In this document: positions 52,829-64,000 of the stretch, piece by piece
Layout: each line of letters begins with the position of its first letter
Position numbering within the stretch: the stretch's first letter is position 1
From: Bromus sterilis
Taxonomy: Eukaryota; Streptophyta; Magnoliopsida; Poales; Poaceae
Direction: 5' to 3'
Assembly (NCBI GenBank): GCA_950022295.1
Contig: OX465597.1
Location: 382,571,016 to 382,635,015, forward strand
DNA length: 64,000 nucleotides
The notes under the pieces: generated by a model
Told to the model about the DNA's origin: nothing
The model's input: only the letters and a program-made list of their open reading frames with translations
Databases searched by the model: none
Position numbers and translations under genes: made by a program

Positions 52829-55800
52829 TGTGACGCCCCCAAAATCAGACCGTGTACAGTAATCATACACGCAAGGTACACGATCGAGATCAGGGAATCA
52901 CGGTGAGATATCACAACACAACTCTACAAATAAAAATAATACAAGCTGTTTAATACAAGCCAGGGGCCACGAGGGCTCAAATACAACAACTCGAGAGCAC
53001 AAAGTCAGCGGAAGCAAAAGTATCTGAGTACAGACACAAGAATACAAGGTTGCCTTAAGAAGGCTAGCACAAAAACAAACGATCGAAAAGGCGAGGCCTC
53101 CTGCTTGGGAACCTCCAAACTACTCCTGGCCAAAGGGGAACTCGACGTCGTAGAAGGCATCGGGGATCTTCATGTTGCGGTGGTCGGCATCGGGGATCTC
53201 CTACTCCTGTACTCCAACGTCGACTGCAGCGGCCGATCAGGCAAAACAGTAAAAAAAATAAAGCAGGGTGAGTATCTAGTATACCCGCGAGACTTACGTC
53301 CGCTACTAAGCATTATGCATTGTATCAACGGAAATAAGAGGTTGTATATAGTGGACTGCAAGATAGAAATCAGAATAAGGGTAAGAAGCTAGGCCTATCG
53401 AAGACTAGCATCTTCCGACGATGTCTTGCAGCATGAGGTAAGAATCAGCCAACAGTTTATATAAAGCATAAAGTAACAATGCAGCAGAAGTTGCTGTAGC
53501 ATTGTATAATAATAAGTTGTAATAATTAACAATGCCTCCGAGCTCACCTCCTCGACATCCCCGCGAGGAATAAAACCCGGAACCATCCAATTTAATAATA
53601 ATAGTTGTAGTGGTAAGATCCAGCTTCAGCATAAAGCGCCCTGTTACCGTGGACACGGCTATTCGAATAGATTAATCTTCCCTGCAGGGGTGCACTTGTG
53701 TTACGCTACACGCACGGATCTCCAGGGTGGCGGGAACCTTGTTAGGGAACGCTCCACTGAGGCTATCCGACACTTCATAGCCCATCTTTCAAACTCAACA
53801 GAGAGGCCATCCGCCGGTCTAAATCCTAAGTACGCCGAGCCTTGGACCCCAACCCGAACGTACTCCTGCACGGTGCGTGTCTGGCCGGTGAAGTTGAAGC
53901 AAAACCAAATAAGACACCACCGCGCGAGCAAATAAGACAACACCACTTCCCGGCGCAGGCCGCGGTACTGCTGACGTCTGAAGAGTCCTCGGACGACACT
54001 ACGAAGCAGAGGAGCCCATAACTCGTAATTCCCACGGGTACGTAGTGCGTACATGGCATATAGCCAACTCAAGACATTCACTGAACCATTTAGCATTTTA
54101 TTAACCTGCGTGACAACCGTTACCGTTGCCTCGACTTAACTGACCCGCGGACAACGACAGCAGCCAGGACCACCAGTACATCGGTGCCTGCCCCGTCGTC
54201 CCACCAAGTCACTGCGGTTACCAACAAGGTGAACCGTCTCCTTACCTTGTCTCGCGTGTGCTCCTGGAGGAGCTCGACTTTCGTTCTTTGGTAACTCTCG
54301 CGGCCAACGATCAGGGGCCAAGCACACCGGTACACTGGTCGTACCCTCCCTGTCGTCCCGTCGCAATACCACTCGCGGGCACCGTTGGGTCGCCCGACTT
54401 CTTACCTTTAAGGACACCAGTTGGTTCGAGTTCCTACCGTTAAGTGAAACCAGGAGGAATCACCCTCGATGGTACACTTGAGCTGGCTCGACTGAGACAT
54501 CAGCGGAATGAACTAAAGAGGTAAACCTCATATCATCCCGGTGATGCTACGCTACTGAGCCGACGAGATTGAAATACGAGTCCATTCCACTCGTAAGCCA
54601 AACTCGACGCGACTCGGCAGAGTCTCGCCGTTGTAGGTTCCCTAGGGCGTCTGCATTGATCCGTACATGTTTCAGTTGTAATATATCGTTCCCGCGATCA
54701 CTTCCAGAGTGATCACGACCCTCTATTCTAAACCTAACTAACAGTGCGCAGGGTTTACTGCTGAATAATACATAAGTAATAATAGGCAGCATAGGATTAA
54801 AGGAAGGTACATCAACGGGCGACAAAATTAGGCTATGCAATTGAATAGGATTGTAACGTAGCAGCAGCAGTAACAATGCCTAGTGCAAGAAATGTACGGA
54901 AAGATAGGCGATATCTGGGGAAGAGAATGGCTCTGCTTGCCTGGTAGCTCGACAGTAGCGGTACGGTCGTCGACGAAGTAGTCGTACTCAGCATCGGTGT
55001 ATTTGACGGCAGCAGCGGGGTCTACCGGAGATTAAGGGGGGGGGGGGAAGAAACAATAAATACATAACAATAATAGCAATACAAATGCAAGACACAACAG
55101 ATGAATTGTAAACGGGGTTCTAACGCAGTACGATGCACGTTGCTCGGAGCGGGAATTCATCCGGGGATGAAATACCGGCTCCGGGTGATTATCGGACAAG
55201 GTGTCCGGAGGGGGGAGATATCATGCCGGAGGTGTCGTGGATATCCGACACAGGTTTGGGTGGTGTATCCGGGTTAGATGAACTATTCAGAACAACTTTT
55301 GTGTTCGAAATAAATTCATCCGGGTACTCTAATAATACCGGACAAATCATCGAACAGACGGTCCGGAGGGGGGGGGGAACGGTTCGACGTTTGGCATGTT
55401 AGAGGGGTGTGGTGGGAGTATGAGTAACGTATTCATAATCGTGGATCCGTTCTGAGTAACTTTCGTATACAAAAGTTTTTCATCCGGGCAACGTATATCG
55501 GTACCGGGAATTATCGACAAACGGCCCGAAGGGGGGAATGTCGATGTTCGGTACGTTAGAGGGTGGTGGTAGACATACAGATAGCGTATCCGTATTCGTT
55601 ATATTTTTCTGATCAATTTTGATATATAAATTATTTTCATCGGAGTTACGGTTTAAAAGATATTCAATTTCAAAGTTTTAATCAATTTAAAAAGAATTTC
55701 TGGAATTTCTTTTATATTTATCTAAACCTTATCCAGAACAGGAGAGTTGACTAGTCAAACTGACCAGTGGGCCAGGCATGTCATAGGCACTGTTAATCAA

Positions 55801-57798
55801 ATGATTTATCAAATCTAATTATTCCAGTGGGGCCAGGTGTCATAGAGACAGGTTATAATTAACAGTTATATTAATTCAAAGGATATTTAATTGGGCTGGA
55901 CCCACATGTAAGCCACCCAGTGTTTATTTAAGTTAGCAGTTTTATTTTAACTTAAGACTAATGGCCCCGGGCCCACCTGTAAGTGACCCAGGGGGGTTTA
56001 TGTTAATAGGTGGTTAGCTCTAATTAAAAGAGGTCCGGCCCCACATGTCAGTGAGGGGGGGCTTAGACCTAGTTAACCCAGGCCATACCCTCGGGCGTCT
56101 TCGCCGGCGAGGCAGTGGCGCCGGCGGCGACCATGTGCTCGGCATAGGCCGCGGTTGGGCTCGCGGTTGGGCGCGCTCCCCCGCACCTGATGGTGCCCTC
56201 ATAGCTCACCGGAGCGGTCGGCATCGAGGGCTAGGACGAGCTGGGCGGCCACCTGCGTTTGGCTCCCATGGCAGTCTTCAACTCGCGACGAATTCGAGCG
56301 ATCTACCGCACCAAAACGTACTTACGGCTCAGCAGGAGCATGTTGGCGCGCTCGGACACGGCCGTAAGGGCCCGGGAGCATGGCTATCGCAGCCATGGCG
56401 GCTTACAGTGCGCACGCAAAGGGGGGAACTCTACTGGTGCTTATCCGTCGGTCGTGGGTAGAAGGCGATGGCTCAGACACTCACCGGGATTGTGTAGAGG
56501 CTGGCAGTGAGCTCGGGGAGGGTCTTGGCCAGCCGGAATCGCAAAATTACGCCGGCGGGTCCGAGGTGGAAGAAGGGCTCGATCCACTCGATGGAGTTGG
56601 ACCCGGCTCGATTCCGCTCGCGCGAAGGCGAAGACGACGTCGAGGAGGCTCCAGGACAAGGCGGTGGGGCTTGGGCAGCGCAGTGGCCGCGCGAGCTCAT
56701 GAGCCCATGGCCATGGTGGTCTCGGCGGCGACGAAATCTAGCGAGGGGGGAAACAGGGGAGGGAAACGGGGGCTTCTAGGGTTCGGGGGCGAGGTGGCCT
56801 CCTTATCCACCGACGGGGGCAGGTGAGATGGGGGAGAGGGAGCAGGTGTAGGGGGGCCATGGCATGGCCACGGCATGGCCATGGCCATGGCGTCGTGGCG
56901 TGGGGGCAGGTGGGAGAAGGGACAGGGGAAGGAGAGAGGGGGTTGGGCCTGGGGTGGGCCTCGCCCTGGGTGGGGTATAGGGGTTTCCTTTTTTTGTTTC
57001 CTTTTTCTTTTTGTTCTATTTCTTTTCTGTTTTAATTTATTTTAGCTAGGTTTTGATTTTTGTAAAATGTTATAATTGCACCTATATTAGTGTTACACTT
57101 TAACATGATGCCGCAAAAAGTTTAGCCCACAATAAAATTCATCTAGATTTTATTCAATGCACAAAATATTAAATGGAGCTAATTTTGCTACTGTTTTTAT
57201 TTGTTTAACATTTTTAAACATGGTCATAAAATCCCATTCCACTTTTAATAAAGCCTACTAATATTTAGGCATTTTATAAAATTGGTTCACCAATTTTTAG
57301 TACATTTTAAATTTGCACTTGTTTATTTTATTCCATGGCAATTTAATAATTCCCAAAGTTACTAATTTTATTTCATAATATTTATAAAACGCTTTAAAGA
57401 ATATCCATTGTTATTTTTAACATGGCCCAACATTATTTGCTATTAAATAATGAAAGTGCTTGCAACACCTAGGGTTTACTTCAATCTTCCACATTGCTTT
57501 AATATTAATATTCAAGGGGCAATTTAGTAACTCAACACTCACTGTTTCATATCCATCATTGACTTGTGATTATTCAAATGACCAAGGGTGACTTGGTTTA
57601 ACCATGATCATGTTGATTGACATGCATCCACAATTCTTGGAGCAAAGTTTTATAACTTACCCAATTTAAAATTTTATCCGGATTGGAAATTGACAGAGCT
57701 ATGATCAAAGGTGATCATGGCTTGATCATCAACAGTCATGATCACTAACAGTGGAATCACTGTAATTGATTACTGTTACTGATTCTGAGGGTGTTACA
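52829..57798 (-). mobile_element. Solo LTR of 4,970 bp, Gypsy-like, minus orientation, perfect target duplication
   Basis: The ends are TGTGACGCCCCC and GGGTGTTACA (on the minus strand TGTAACACCC...GGGGGCGTCACA), giving TG...CA termini with a short inverted repeat. CATTT flanks both sides (52,824-52,828 and 57,799-57,803), the 5-bp duplication of LTR-element integration. No gag, pol, PBS or internal direct repeat appears, so it is read as a single very long LTR left by recombination. It contains a GC-rich block (56,050-56,900) with AACCCTAG-type leader sequence on the minus strand. The many small frames inside are not supported as genes. Confidence 0.75.
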
Positions 57799-57803
57799 CA
57801 TTT

Positions 57804-58036
57804 TCCTTCCATCATCCAGAATCTATCTATCTCTGAGCTTTCGAACACGTGTGAATACATGTGGAAACCATCAATCATTTAACCAAAAACTTCCGGTCAG
57901 ATCCGCCAAGTGTTAGGTTTACCTCCACTCGCATGCAACGGGCGCTACCCCAGTGAAAAAAGAAGTTCACCCGGGAAAGTTTTCTTCTGCTCCCAGATGA
58001 CCAGTTAAGTTTAAAGAAAAATTATAAAAGAAATAA
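57804..58036. other. Pre-insertion flank, unassigned
   Basis: This continues the DNA interrupted by the solo LTR. It may be more of the LINE, but no motif confirms it. Confidence 0.3.
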
Positions 58037-59036
58037 GAAATTATGTGGCAAACTCCGTTAAAATGTTTTGAATGTTTGCAGAATTTTATCATCAAATGAC
58101 ATTGGCGGAAGTCTTCCAAAACAATAGCACTTTAAAATGCTTTAAAAAAAGCATTTTCGAAACATCGGTTAAGATTTCTGGAGGACCAGTTAAGATCTCA
58201 TGAATATAGCATTGACTGAAACTTGATTTAAACTCGAGTGAAATTTAGCAACTCGGCTTTTAGTACGTACAGTAAATTTCATGAACGTCATTTTGTCGCA
58301 AAAATTTACAAACACTTAAAATAACTGTCAATGTTTACTAAAAATAATAATTAATTTTACCGTTTATAAGAAAGCGTTTGGCATGCCTTCATGGACAGAC
58401 TGTACTTTCAACTCAGCGGGAGCTTCCGTCAAAAAGACGGCAAAGCAGATGCAGGTACAAATCCAAGTCCAACGACTCCGCTATCAACTACAGTAACTAC
58501 CAAGTAATGGTCCCGTACAAGCTTAATGCTAGAAGTCTTAAGTTGGATTGCTAGTTGCTACTTGCAAGTCAGTCAGTCCTACCAGCTAGCCGCTCACATG
58601 AGGATTGTCTACATCTCCTGCTGCTTACTGGATAGAGAAAATTTTGTGGCAAACTTTGTCAAATGTTTCGAATGCTTGCACAATTTTATCATCAAATAAC
58701 ATTGGTGGAAATCTTCCAAAAACAATATTAGCACTTCAAAATGCTTTAAAAAATAACATTCTTGAGTCATTGATTTTGTTTTTCTACCATAGATTTCACG
58801 AACGTCGTTTTGCAAAAAAAAATTGTACAAGCACTTCCAACATTGGTCAATGTTTATCAAAAATATACCGTTCATCAGAAAGTATCTGGCATGCCTCTAT
58901 GAACAAACTGTACTTGCAACTCAGCGAGAGCTTCCGTCAAGACGAAGGCAAAGGAGAAGCAGGTACAAGTCCAAGTCCAACGGCTCCGCTATCAACTACA
59001 GTTACTACCAAGTAATGGTACCGTACAAGCTTAATA
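58037..59036 (+). repeat. Tandem duplication of about 600 bp, diverged
   Basis: 58,037-58,534 and 58,643-59,036 share successive blocks: TGTGGCAAACT, ATTTTATCATCAAAT, TGGCATGCCT, CTGTACTTNCAACTCAGCG, GTCCAACGNCTCCGCTATCA and CCGTACAAGCTTAAT. Small indels throughout show it is not recent. The 136-codon frame over unit 2 is not open in unit 1 and is not supported. Confidence 0.8.
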
Positions 59037-59588
59037 AAACTATGAATTCGCCTTGCTACTTGCTAGTCAGTTGCAGCTTACCGGATAAAGCAAAGCTCCT
59101 CTTGCACTTTGAATTGAACCAGTGGGCAGTGCCGCAGTGGCATCCATATCACCATCATCCGCCTCTGACCAGACCAGAACACTTCGTTTCCACGCGTTTC
59201 CCAGGAAACACTCCAAGAAATCGCTTCTCGAACTGCCACTCTACTTTCCGCCCAAGAAACGAAATGGCAAAGCACAAAAGTCAAGAGCTTCCCGTGGGAT
59301 CTTGTATAACACGAGCCAGCGAACAGTTCGTGGCTTCGCGCAGCCGTGCATCAGGCTTTACGTCCGCGGCCCGCCGCCGCCGCCGCCGGCGACCGACGTG
59401 GCCCGCACTCCCGCCGCGCAGCTACGTTGTTGGCTTCACACTTCGCTCCATCGATCGCCGCCCTCTGACGTGCAGAGATGGCCGCTGCACTTTTCTTTCG
59501 TCAAGATATGTACGTCTGCGTCCAGGCGCGCACGGAATAATCAGGTCAAGATGCCTACGTACGTGTGTACCGCAATAAAAGATAGATA
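59037..59588. other. Unassigned upstream spacer
   Basis: Moderately GC-rich with overlapping frames of up to 251 codons. None shows a recognisable domain, and two compete over the same bases, so none is called. Confidence 0.3.
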
Positions 59589-59812
59589 GATGCTCGCATT
59601 TTTCTGAATTTATTTTAGGGCTTTCGGTGATTCGCTTTCAGTGAGAGGGGACGTTTCCGTCGAAGACGAGGTGGTGACTTCGTTAATCTCAAGATGATGT
59701 GCCGGCTCAGTATTGCGAAGATGCTCATAAAGGTAGGACGTGCGTGTATGCGTCGTAGAAATGATTGTATAGTCGTGTATGTGAGAGTTAGAGTTATACT
59801 GTGTTCCTAAAA
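59589..59812 (+). mobile_element. SINE, 5'-truncated, plus orientation
   Basis: TGCTCGCATTTTTCTGAATT, GACTTCGTTAATCTCAAGAT and GATGTGCCGGCTCAGTATTG match, in opposite orientation, the SINE at 61,566-61,871. It lacks the tRNA-like head and ends in an A-run near 59,810. Confidence 0.75.
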
Positions 59813-60451
59813 AAAACTAAAAAATACAGCAACGACCAACGAGAATAACAAGCAACGAAACTGATCCCACGCACGGAGAGGAGGTTACTTGGTAGTAGCT
59901 CCTCCAAAAGCGCACACGTACGTACCTAGTCACGGAGAGCGATCTTCGGAAAACCGCAGCGTTGCGTCACACGAAACTCAACTCTCCCTTTTTCACTCGT
60001 GCAGAGCACCCATAGAACTAGTCGATCACTCCTCCACAACTCTAGAGTCTCGTTCTATCGCTTTTACGTGCGAACGTACGTGTAGCCGCGCGCGCTAGTA
60101 CGTGTTTGATAGATGGATCAACGTGATGGCGATGCGAGGTCGACAAGCGAGGGATTAGCTAGCCGTCGCCATCGCTCTCTCGTGAATTCGTGATCGATCA
60201 CCTTCTGGAACGGCGGGAAAAAGCACGCTAACTTTCGCCTAACCATGTGTCCGGACGCGCCACGCCGCCATCGGCATGGCGCGCCCATACTTGAACCAGC
60301 GAGCGAGCGAGCGCGTGCACGTTTCTTCATGCCCAAGCTTGAGTGCCTCCATTGGCATTGTCCAGTTCGCACGCACACGCACGCACGTCCGACTTTGACG
60401 TGAACAACTCCCCCTCTCCACCAAGCTAGAGCTACCAGTCGTCGTACCACG
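59813..60451 (+). promoter_or_regulatory. Upstream region of the zinc-finger gene
   Basis: Non-coding flank with several ACGT-core words (ACACGTACGTACC near 59,915; GAACGTACGTG near 60,073). These are possible bZIP sites for a stress-responsive gene. Minus-strand frames here are chance. Confidence 0.35.
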
Positions 60452-60458
60452 TATATAT
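60452..60458 (+). promoter_or_regulatory. TATA box of zinc-finger gene
   Basis: TATATAT lies 107 bp upstream of the chosen ATG, predicting a 5' UTR of about 75 nt. Confidence 0.5.
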
Positions 60459-60558
60459 GCGCTCGTGCGCGCGCGTGCGTGACCGGAATTCCATTCAGCT
60501 CGCCGGTGCCAAGAAATTAAAAGGGATCCAGTACAAAGATCGATCGATCGGTATCGTG

Positions 60559-61125
60559 ATGACACTTACGAGGGAGGAGGCGCACGAGAGCAAGGAGATG
60601 GAGGGCCTCCGGGTGCACGCCGACGCGCTGCTCTCGCTCTCCTCGCCCGCGGTCGCCGCCACGCCGTCCACAACGACGGCGGCGGGAAGGAGGGCGCTGG
60701 CGGCGGAGGGCGTGTTCGAGTGCAAGACGTGCAGCAAGCGGTTTCCGTCGTTCCAGGCGCTAGGCGGGCACCGCACCAGCCACACGCGGCTCCAGGCACG
60801 GATGCTGCTGCACGATCAGGCCCCGGACCACGGCGCCGCCGGTGAGAGGGACAGGGCCCGGGTGCACGAGTGCGCCGTCTGCGGCCTCGAGTTCTCCATG
60901 GGCCAGGCGCTGGGCGGCCACATGCGCCGCCACAGGGGCGAGCCCGCGGCGCTGACGTCGACGTCTGCGGCTGCCGTGCACGGCGATGCCACCTCGGGGG
61001 GCACGCAGCAGGAGGTCATCATGCCGGACCTCAACTACCCGCCCATGGAGGATTGCGCCGGCGATGGGCAGGGAACCTCGGCCGATCGAAGCGAGGAGCA
61101 TCAACTGCTTGATCTGCTTGGATAG
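60559..61125 (+). CDS. C2H2 zinc-finger repressor, ZAT type (188 aa, intronless)
   Basis: A nuclear DNA-binding transcription factor of the plant C1-2i C2H2 class. Finger 1 (residues 53-75, C55, C58, H71, H75) and finger 2 (103-125, C105, C108, H121, H125) both carry the plant-specific QALGGH helix. An EAR repression motif DLNYPP lies at 157-162, and the protein ends in LLDLLG. The family recruits TOPLESS-type corepressors and commonly acts in abiotic stress, wound and reactive-oxygen responses; the role here is inferred. The ATG at 60,559 is preferred over the in-frame ATG at 60,457, which lies on the TATA box and adds 34 residues unlike the family. GC-rich third positions are typical of grass genes. 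It appears intact. Confidence 0.9.
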   Translation: MTLTREEAHESKEMEGLRVHADALLSLSSPAVAATPSTTTAAGRRALAAEGVFECKTCSKRFPSFQALGGHRTSHTRLQARMLLHDQAPDHGAAGERDRARVHECAVCGLEFSMGQALGGHMRRHRGEPAALTSTSAAAVHGDATSGGTQQEVIMPDLNYPPMEDCAGDGQGTSADRSEEHQLLDLLG

Positions 61126-61565
61126 CCCCTCACAAATTGAGTACATACTTCCCGCAAAAAACAAAAAAAATCGAGTACATACTTGTGTAGCCGTAGAGGA
61201 TAGGATGTGCATACATACAAGCATACATACATACTCCTACATACATACATGATGATTCCGTGCTATACTGCATGTATGGCATGATTTATTTGTTAATTAT
61301 TAAGACAATGATGAGTTCCAATTAGATTGCTAACAGGTTATTACATGGGTGATTGAGTAATTTGGTCAGAAAGATGATTATGAAACTTTGGTATGCAATC
61401 CTTATTTTTTTTGTTTTGAGGATCAACAATCCTTATTTTTTTTATTTTGAGGATCAACAATCCTTAGTTAGACATGCCGTCAGCTGTAGATCACTAGGTT
61501 CTGTTCCGATAGAAGAAAATCAACAACTGACTATTTTTCGATTCCATGTTTTGTTTTTCACGACA
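61126..61565 (+). other. 3' flank of the zinc-finger gene
   Basis: 3' UTR and flank, with CATACATA microsatellite-like runs near 61,208-61,250 and a 40-bp tandem duplication of AACAATCCTTATTTTTTTTA-like sequence near 61,396-61,465. No further gene. Confidence 0.5.
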
Positions 61566-61871
61566 TTTTTTTTTTCGAGAAACACAGTACAACTCAGACA
61601 TGCACTCACATACACGAGTATATAATCACCCTTATGACGCACACACGCACACTATACCCTTATGAGCATTTTTGCAATACTGAGCCGGTACATCATCTTG
61701 AGATTAACGAAGTCAACACCTCGTCTTTGACGGAAAGCTGAAAGCATATCACCGAAAGCTTTGGAATAAATCCAGAAAAATGCGAGCACCATTGTCAAAT
61801 ATGTGATTTAAACTCTGAAGGGCTGGGAATACAACCATCCACCTAACCAATTCAACCACAGGTTGATTCGC
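61566..61871 (-). mobile_element. tRNA-derived SINE, minus orientation, with target duplication
   Basis: On the minus strand it opens with a tRNA-like head (TGGTTGAATTGGTTAGGTGG as box A and AGAGTTTAAATC as box B). A body rich in CTCAAGATGATGTACCGGCT follows, and it ends in a poly(A) (T-run 61,566-61,575). TTTTCACGACA flanks both sides (61,555-61,565 and 61,872-61,882), an 11-bp target duplication. It resembles the common Au-like SINEs of Triticeae. Confidence 0.85.
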
Positions 61872-61972
61872 TTTTCACGACAATTTTCGATTCCATCTTA
61901 TTCATGAATCACTTTATTTATCACACTATCTGTTTTCGAAGACATGAAGGTGTCTCATTGTATTGCTAACTA

Positions 61973-62229
61973 CTCCCTCCGTTTTTATTTACTCTGCGTA
62001 TTAGCTTTGGTTAAAATCAAGCTTTGTAAACTTTGATAAAGTTTATAGACAAAAATATTAGCATATACAATAATAAATGAAAACCATTAGATTCATTATT
62101 AAATGTACTTTCACATCATATAAATTTGATATGATAAATGCTTATATTGTTTTCTATAAACTTAGTCAAAATTTACGAAGTTTGACTTCAGTTAAATCTA
62201 ACATGAAGAGTAAATAAAAACAGAGAAAG
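61973..62229. mobile_element. Stowaway (Mariner) MITE, 257 bp
   Basis: CTCCCTCCGTTTTTATTTACTC and its complement near 62,205-62,229 form the terminal inverted repeats. TA flanks both sides (61,971-61,972 and 62,230-62,231). Confidence 0.85.
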
Positions 62230-62441
62230 TACATGATGATCGAGTAAAATTGGAGCATGGTCATGACATAAATGTAGAGTGTTTCTTAAACTATATACTA
62301 CTTTTACATATATGGTTCGATGGAGTTAATTTATGTGTTCCATTTCCAGATTTGGTCAAAACTCTACTTTTTTTCATGAGTGCAATACGTGGCGTGCTTC
62401 TCCTGGGTGAGTGTGTTGCACTATCTGTTGATGTGTATGTA

Positions 62442-64000
62442 TTTTTTTAGGGTTTATAGCATCCTTTATTAACTCAGAATGTGATCAGGGAATATTACAA
62501 AATCTGAAAGTGTGGATAGCCAAACATGGCGTTCAACCCCAAGAAAAGAGGATGCTTTAGCTAACTTATGCACTTCAAAATTAATTTTTCTACCTTCAAG
62601 TTTAAACAGTACTTGTTCAACTAGTTCTTGTCGAGTCTTGATGTCTTTCACCACCGTGGTGTATCTGCAAGGGCACTCATTTGCAATGTTGAGAACCACC
62701 TCCTGGCAATCAGATGTAATCTAAACATTGCGAATATGAAGATCCTGAGCTAGAGCAAGGCCCTCGTTGCACGCCCAAGCCTCAAGAGTAGTTGGATCAG
62801 TCAATCCATTGAAGATCACCACTGAGCTTCCCACATAATTTCCAAGCTTGTCCCTGCATATTGCTGCTGCAGCTCCCTTGACGCCATCCATAGAAAGGCC
62901 ACCATCTACATTTATCTTGTAGTCAGAATTCTCTGGTGCCTTCCACTCCGCACGTCCGGAAGAACCGGGATTCACATGCACACCCTCAGGCCTTGCATGC
63001 CGATCCCTAGCTAATGGGGTAACCGGGATTTCCCACAAATCCTGAATGAATTTGTTGACAAAGGCAAAGGTACTCAGAGGGCTTTGAAACTCGTGATCAT
63101 GTATAGCCCGTCGCCTAGCCCACCAGATTGCCCATAAAGTCACCAAAATTCTAATCAGATCATCTCCCTTGAAGGTCTCAAATAGCCATAACACCCAAAG
63201 CTTTGGGGTCCTTTGACCTATTTGACACAAGCACTTCCACCAATTCCTCGTTCATCAAAGCCCAGACACAATTCGACATATAGCAGTCGAGTAGAGCTTG
63301 TCTCCGGTCATCAGACCCAGCATTACAAACTTGGCAGATCTCCGGATCTGACATGTTGCGGTCCTTTCTCACCATCTCTGTGGGAATAGAACAGAGATCT
63401 AGGTGCCAAATAAATTTCAGCACCTCCGATGGAATTTTAGTTTTCCACAAACTAGTCCATGAAGAGCGATCTTTGGACGGATCAGATTTCCCCGGCCTAC
63501 TCTCTAGCCAGGCCGTACGCTGATGTTTAGTAGCGACTATCAGATTGTACGCTGACCTTACTGAGAAGAATCCACGTCGGTCATAATGCCACACCCAAGA
63601 ATCTTCCACTGTCTGGGAGCAAATAGGGATGGTAAGGATTTATTTCTTATCCATAACAGTGTAGTGAGAATCCAGAACCTGCTGATTCCAAGTTCTAGTC
63701 GCATGATCAATCAATTCAGCGACAAGTTCAGACGGGTTTGGCGAGACTGGGCACACCGGAGTCAACTTATAGTCCCTAGGGATCCAATTATCTATCCAAA
63801 TTCTCGTCTGAGTGCCTGTACCAATTCTGCGGATCAACCCAAGCTTTAGAACATCCCTGCCTTCAATGATCAACCGCCAAACCTGAGATGGGGCGTTGCC
63901 AACTTCGGCCCTCAGTATGTCAGTTGCTGGGTAGTACACAGACCGAAGTATACAAGCACTGAGACTTTCTGGCTCATGCAAAAGCCTCCACGCCTGTCTT
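62442..64000 (-). pseudogene. LINE ORF2 3' part: zf-RVT and RNase H domains, runs off the window
   Basis: On the minus strand the pieces are GTGTQTRIWIDNWIPRDY (63,981-63,640), a zf-RVT segment with WKTKIPSEVLKFIWHL and CQVCNAG (63,609-63,178), then a C-terminal RNase H-like domain with KINVDGG and EAWACNEGLALA (63,230-62,721). The last part (62,720-62,469) continues in the same frame after a premature TAG. The poly(A) is the T-run at 62,442-62,448. Two frame changes and one stop make it inactive. The RT lies beyond the window. Confidence 0.85.

Noticed and set aside
53701..57035. Several frames of 70-148 codons
   Set aside because: All lie inside the solo LTR and lack recognisable domains; overlapping frames on both strands are equally long.
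59122..59589. 155- and 251-codon overlapping frames
   Set aside because: They compete for the same DNA, lack domains and have no splice or promoter support.
60118..60565. Minus-strand frames of 108-110 codons opposite the zinc-finger promoter
   Set aside because: They overlap the promoter and each other, with Arg-rich low-complexity content.
61820..61871. Possible tRNA gene
   Set aside because: Only degenerate A and B boxes without a cloverleaf; it is the head of the SINE.

Overview
The window looks like intergenic DNA from a large grass genome, most likely Triticeae (wheat, Aegilops or barley). The evidence is nested Copia, LINE, SINE and MITE debris, a solo LTR of nearly 5 kb, a fragment of a GH32 invertase/fructosyltransferase-type gene, and one intact host gene, a ZAT-type C2H2 zinc-finger repressor near 60.5 kb. 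Species cannot be fixed from the sequence alone.

Positions 1 to about 27,984 are a cluster of endogenous pararetrovirus (Caulimoviridae) DNA. Copies A and B (minus strand, 12,196 to 1) are tandem with a unit length of 8,228 bp. A plus-strand copy P (12,197-19,469) is fused tail-to-tail to a re-duplicated leader (19,470-19,947), then about 100 bp of filler, then a minus-strand copy C (about 20,049-27,984). The order is PBS, ORF1 (about 161 codons, apparently starting at ATT), ORF2 (94 aa), ORF3 (movement protein, coat protein with zinc knuckle, DTG protease, YVDD reverse transcriptase, RNase H), ORF4 (288 aa), then a 1.37-kb intergenic region with a TATA box and long leader. This resembles rice tungro bacilliform virus (tungrovirus), except that ORF4 carries what looks like a viroplasmin/transactivator (Cauli_VI) domain. 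The copies are nearly identical, so the cluster is young. B and C share a one-base frameshift at the protease/RT boundary; P is in frame there but lacks the movement-protein region. Junctions show microhomology and scrambled viral filler.

28-43 kb holds two direct copies of a roughly 1.2-kb segment with a Helitron-like 3' terminus, 12 kb apart. Between them lie a decayed Copia element, a tandem array of about 48-bp monomers organised into a 436-bp higher-order repeat, a Copia LTR piece, a GC-rich exon-like block, and a decayed GH32 fragment that keeps its intron position. 43-50 kb holds a Tourist MITE, a LINE fragment fused to a shuffled HSP70 pseudogene, and an inverted-repeat element with GGCACGAG repeats. 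50-58 kb is a minus-strand LINE split by a 4,970-bp solo LTR with a perfect 5-bp target duplication. 58-64 kb has a tandem duplication, two opposed SINE copies flanking the zinc-finger gene, a Stowaway MITE and the 3' part of a second LINE.

No viral copy in the window is complete and uninterrupted. The inverted arrangement would make any read-through RNA self-complementary, which would suit small-RNA silencing of the cluster.
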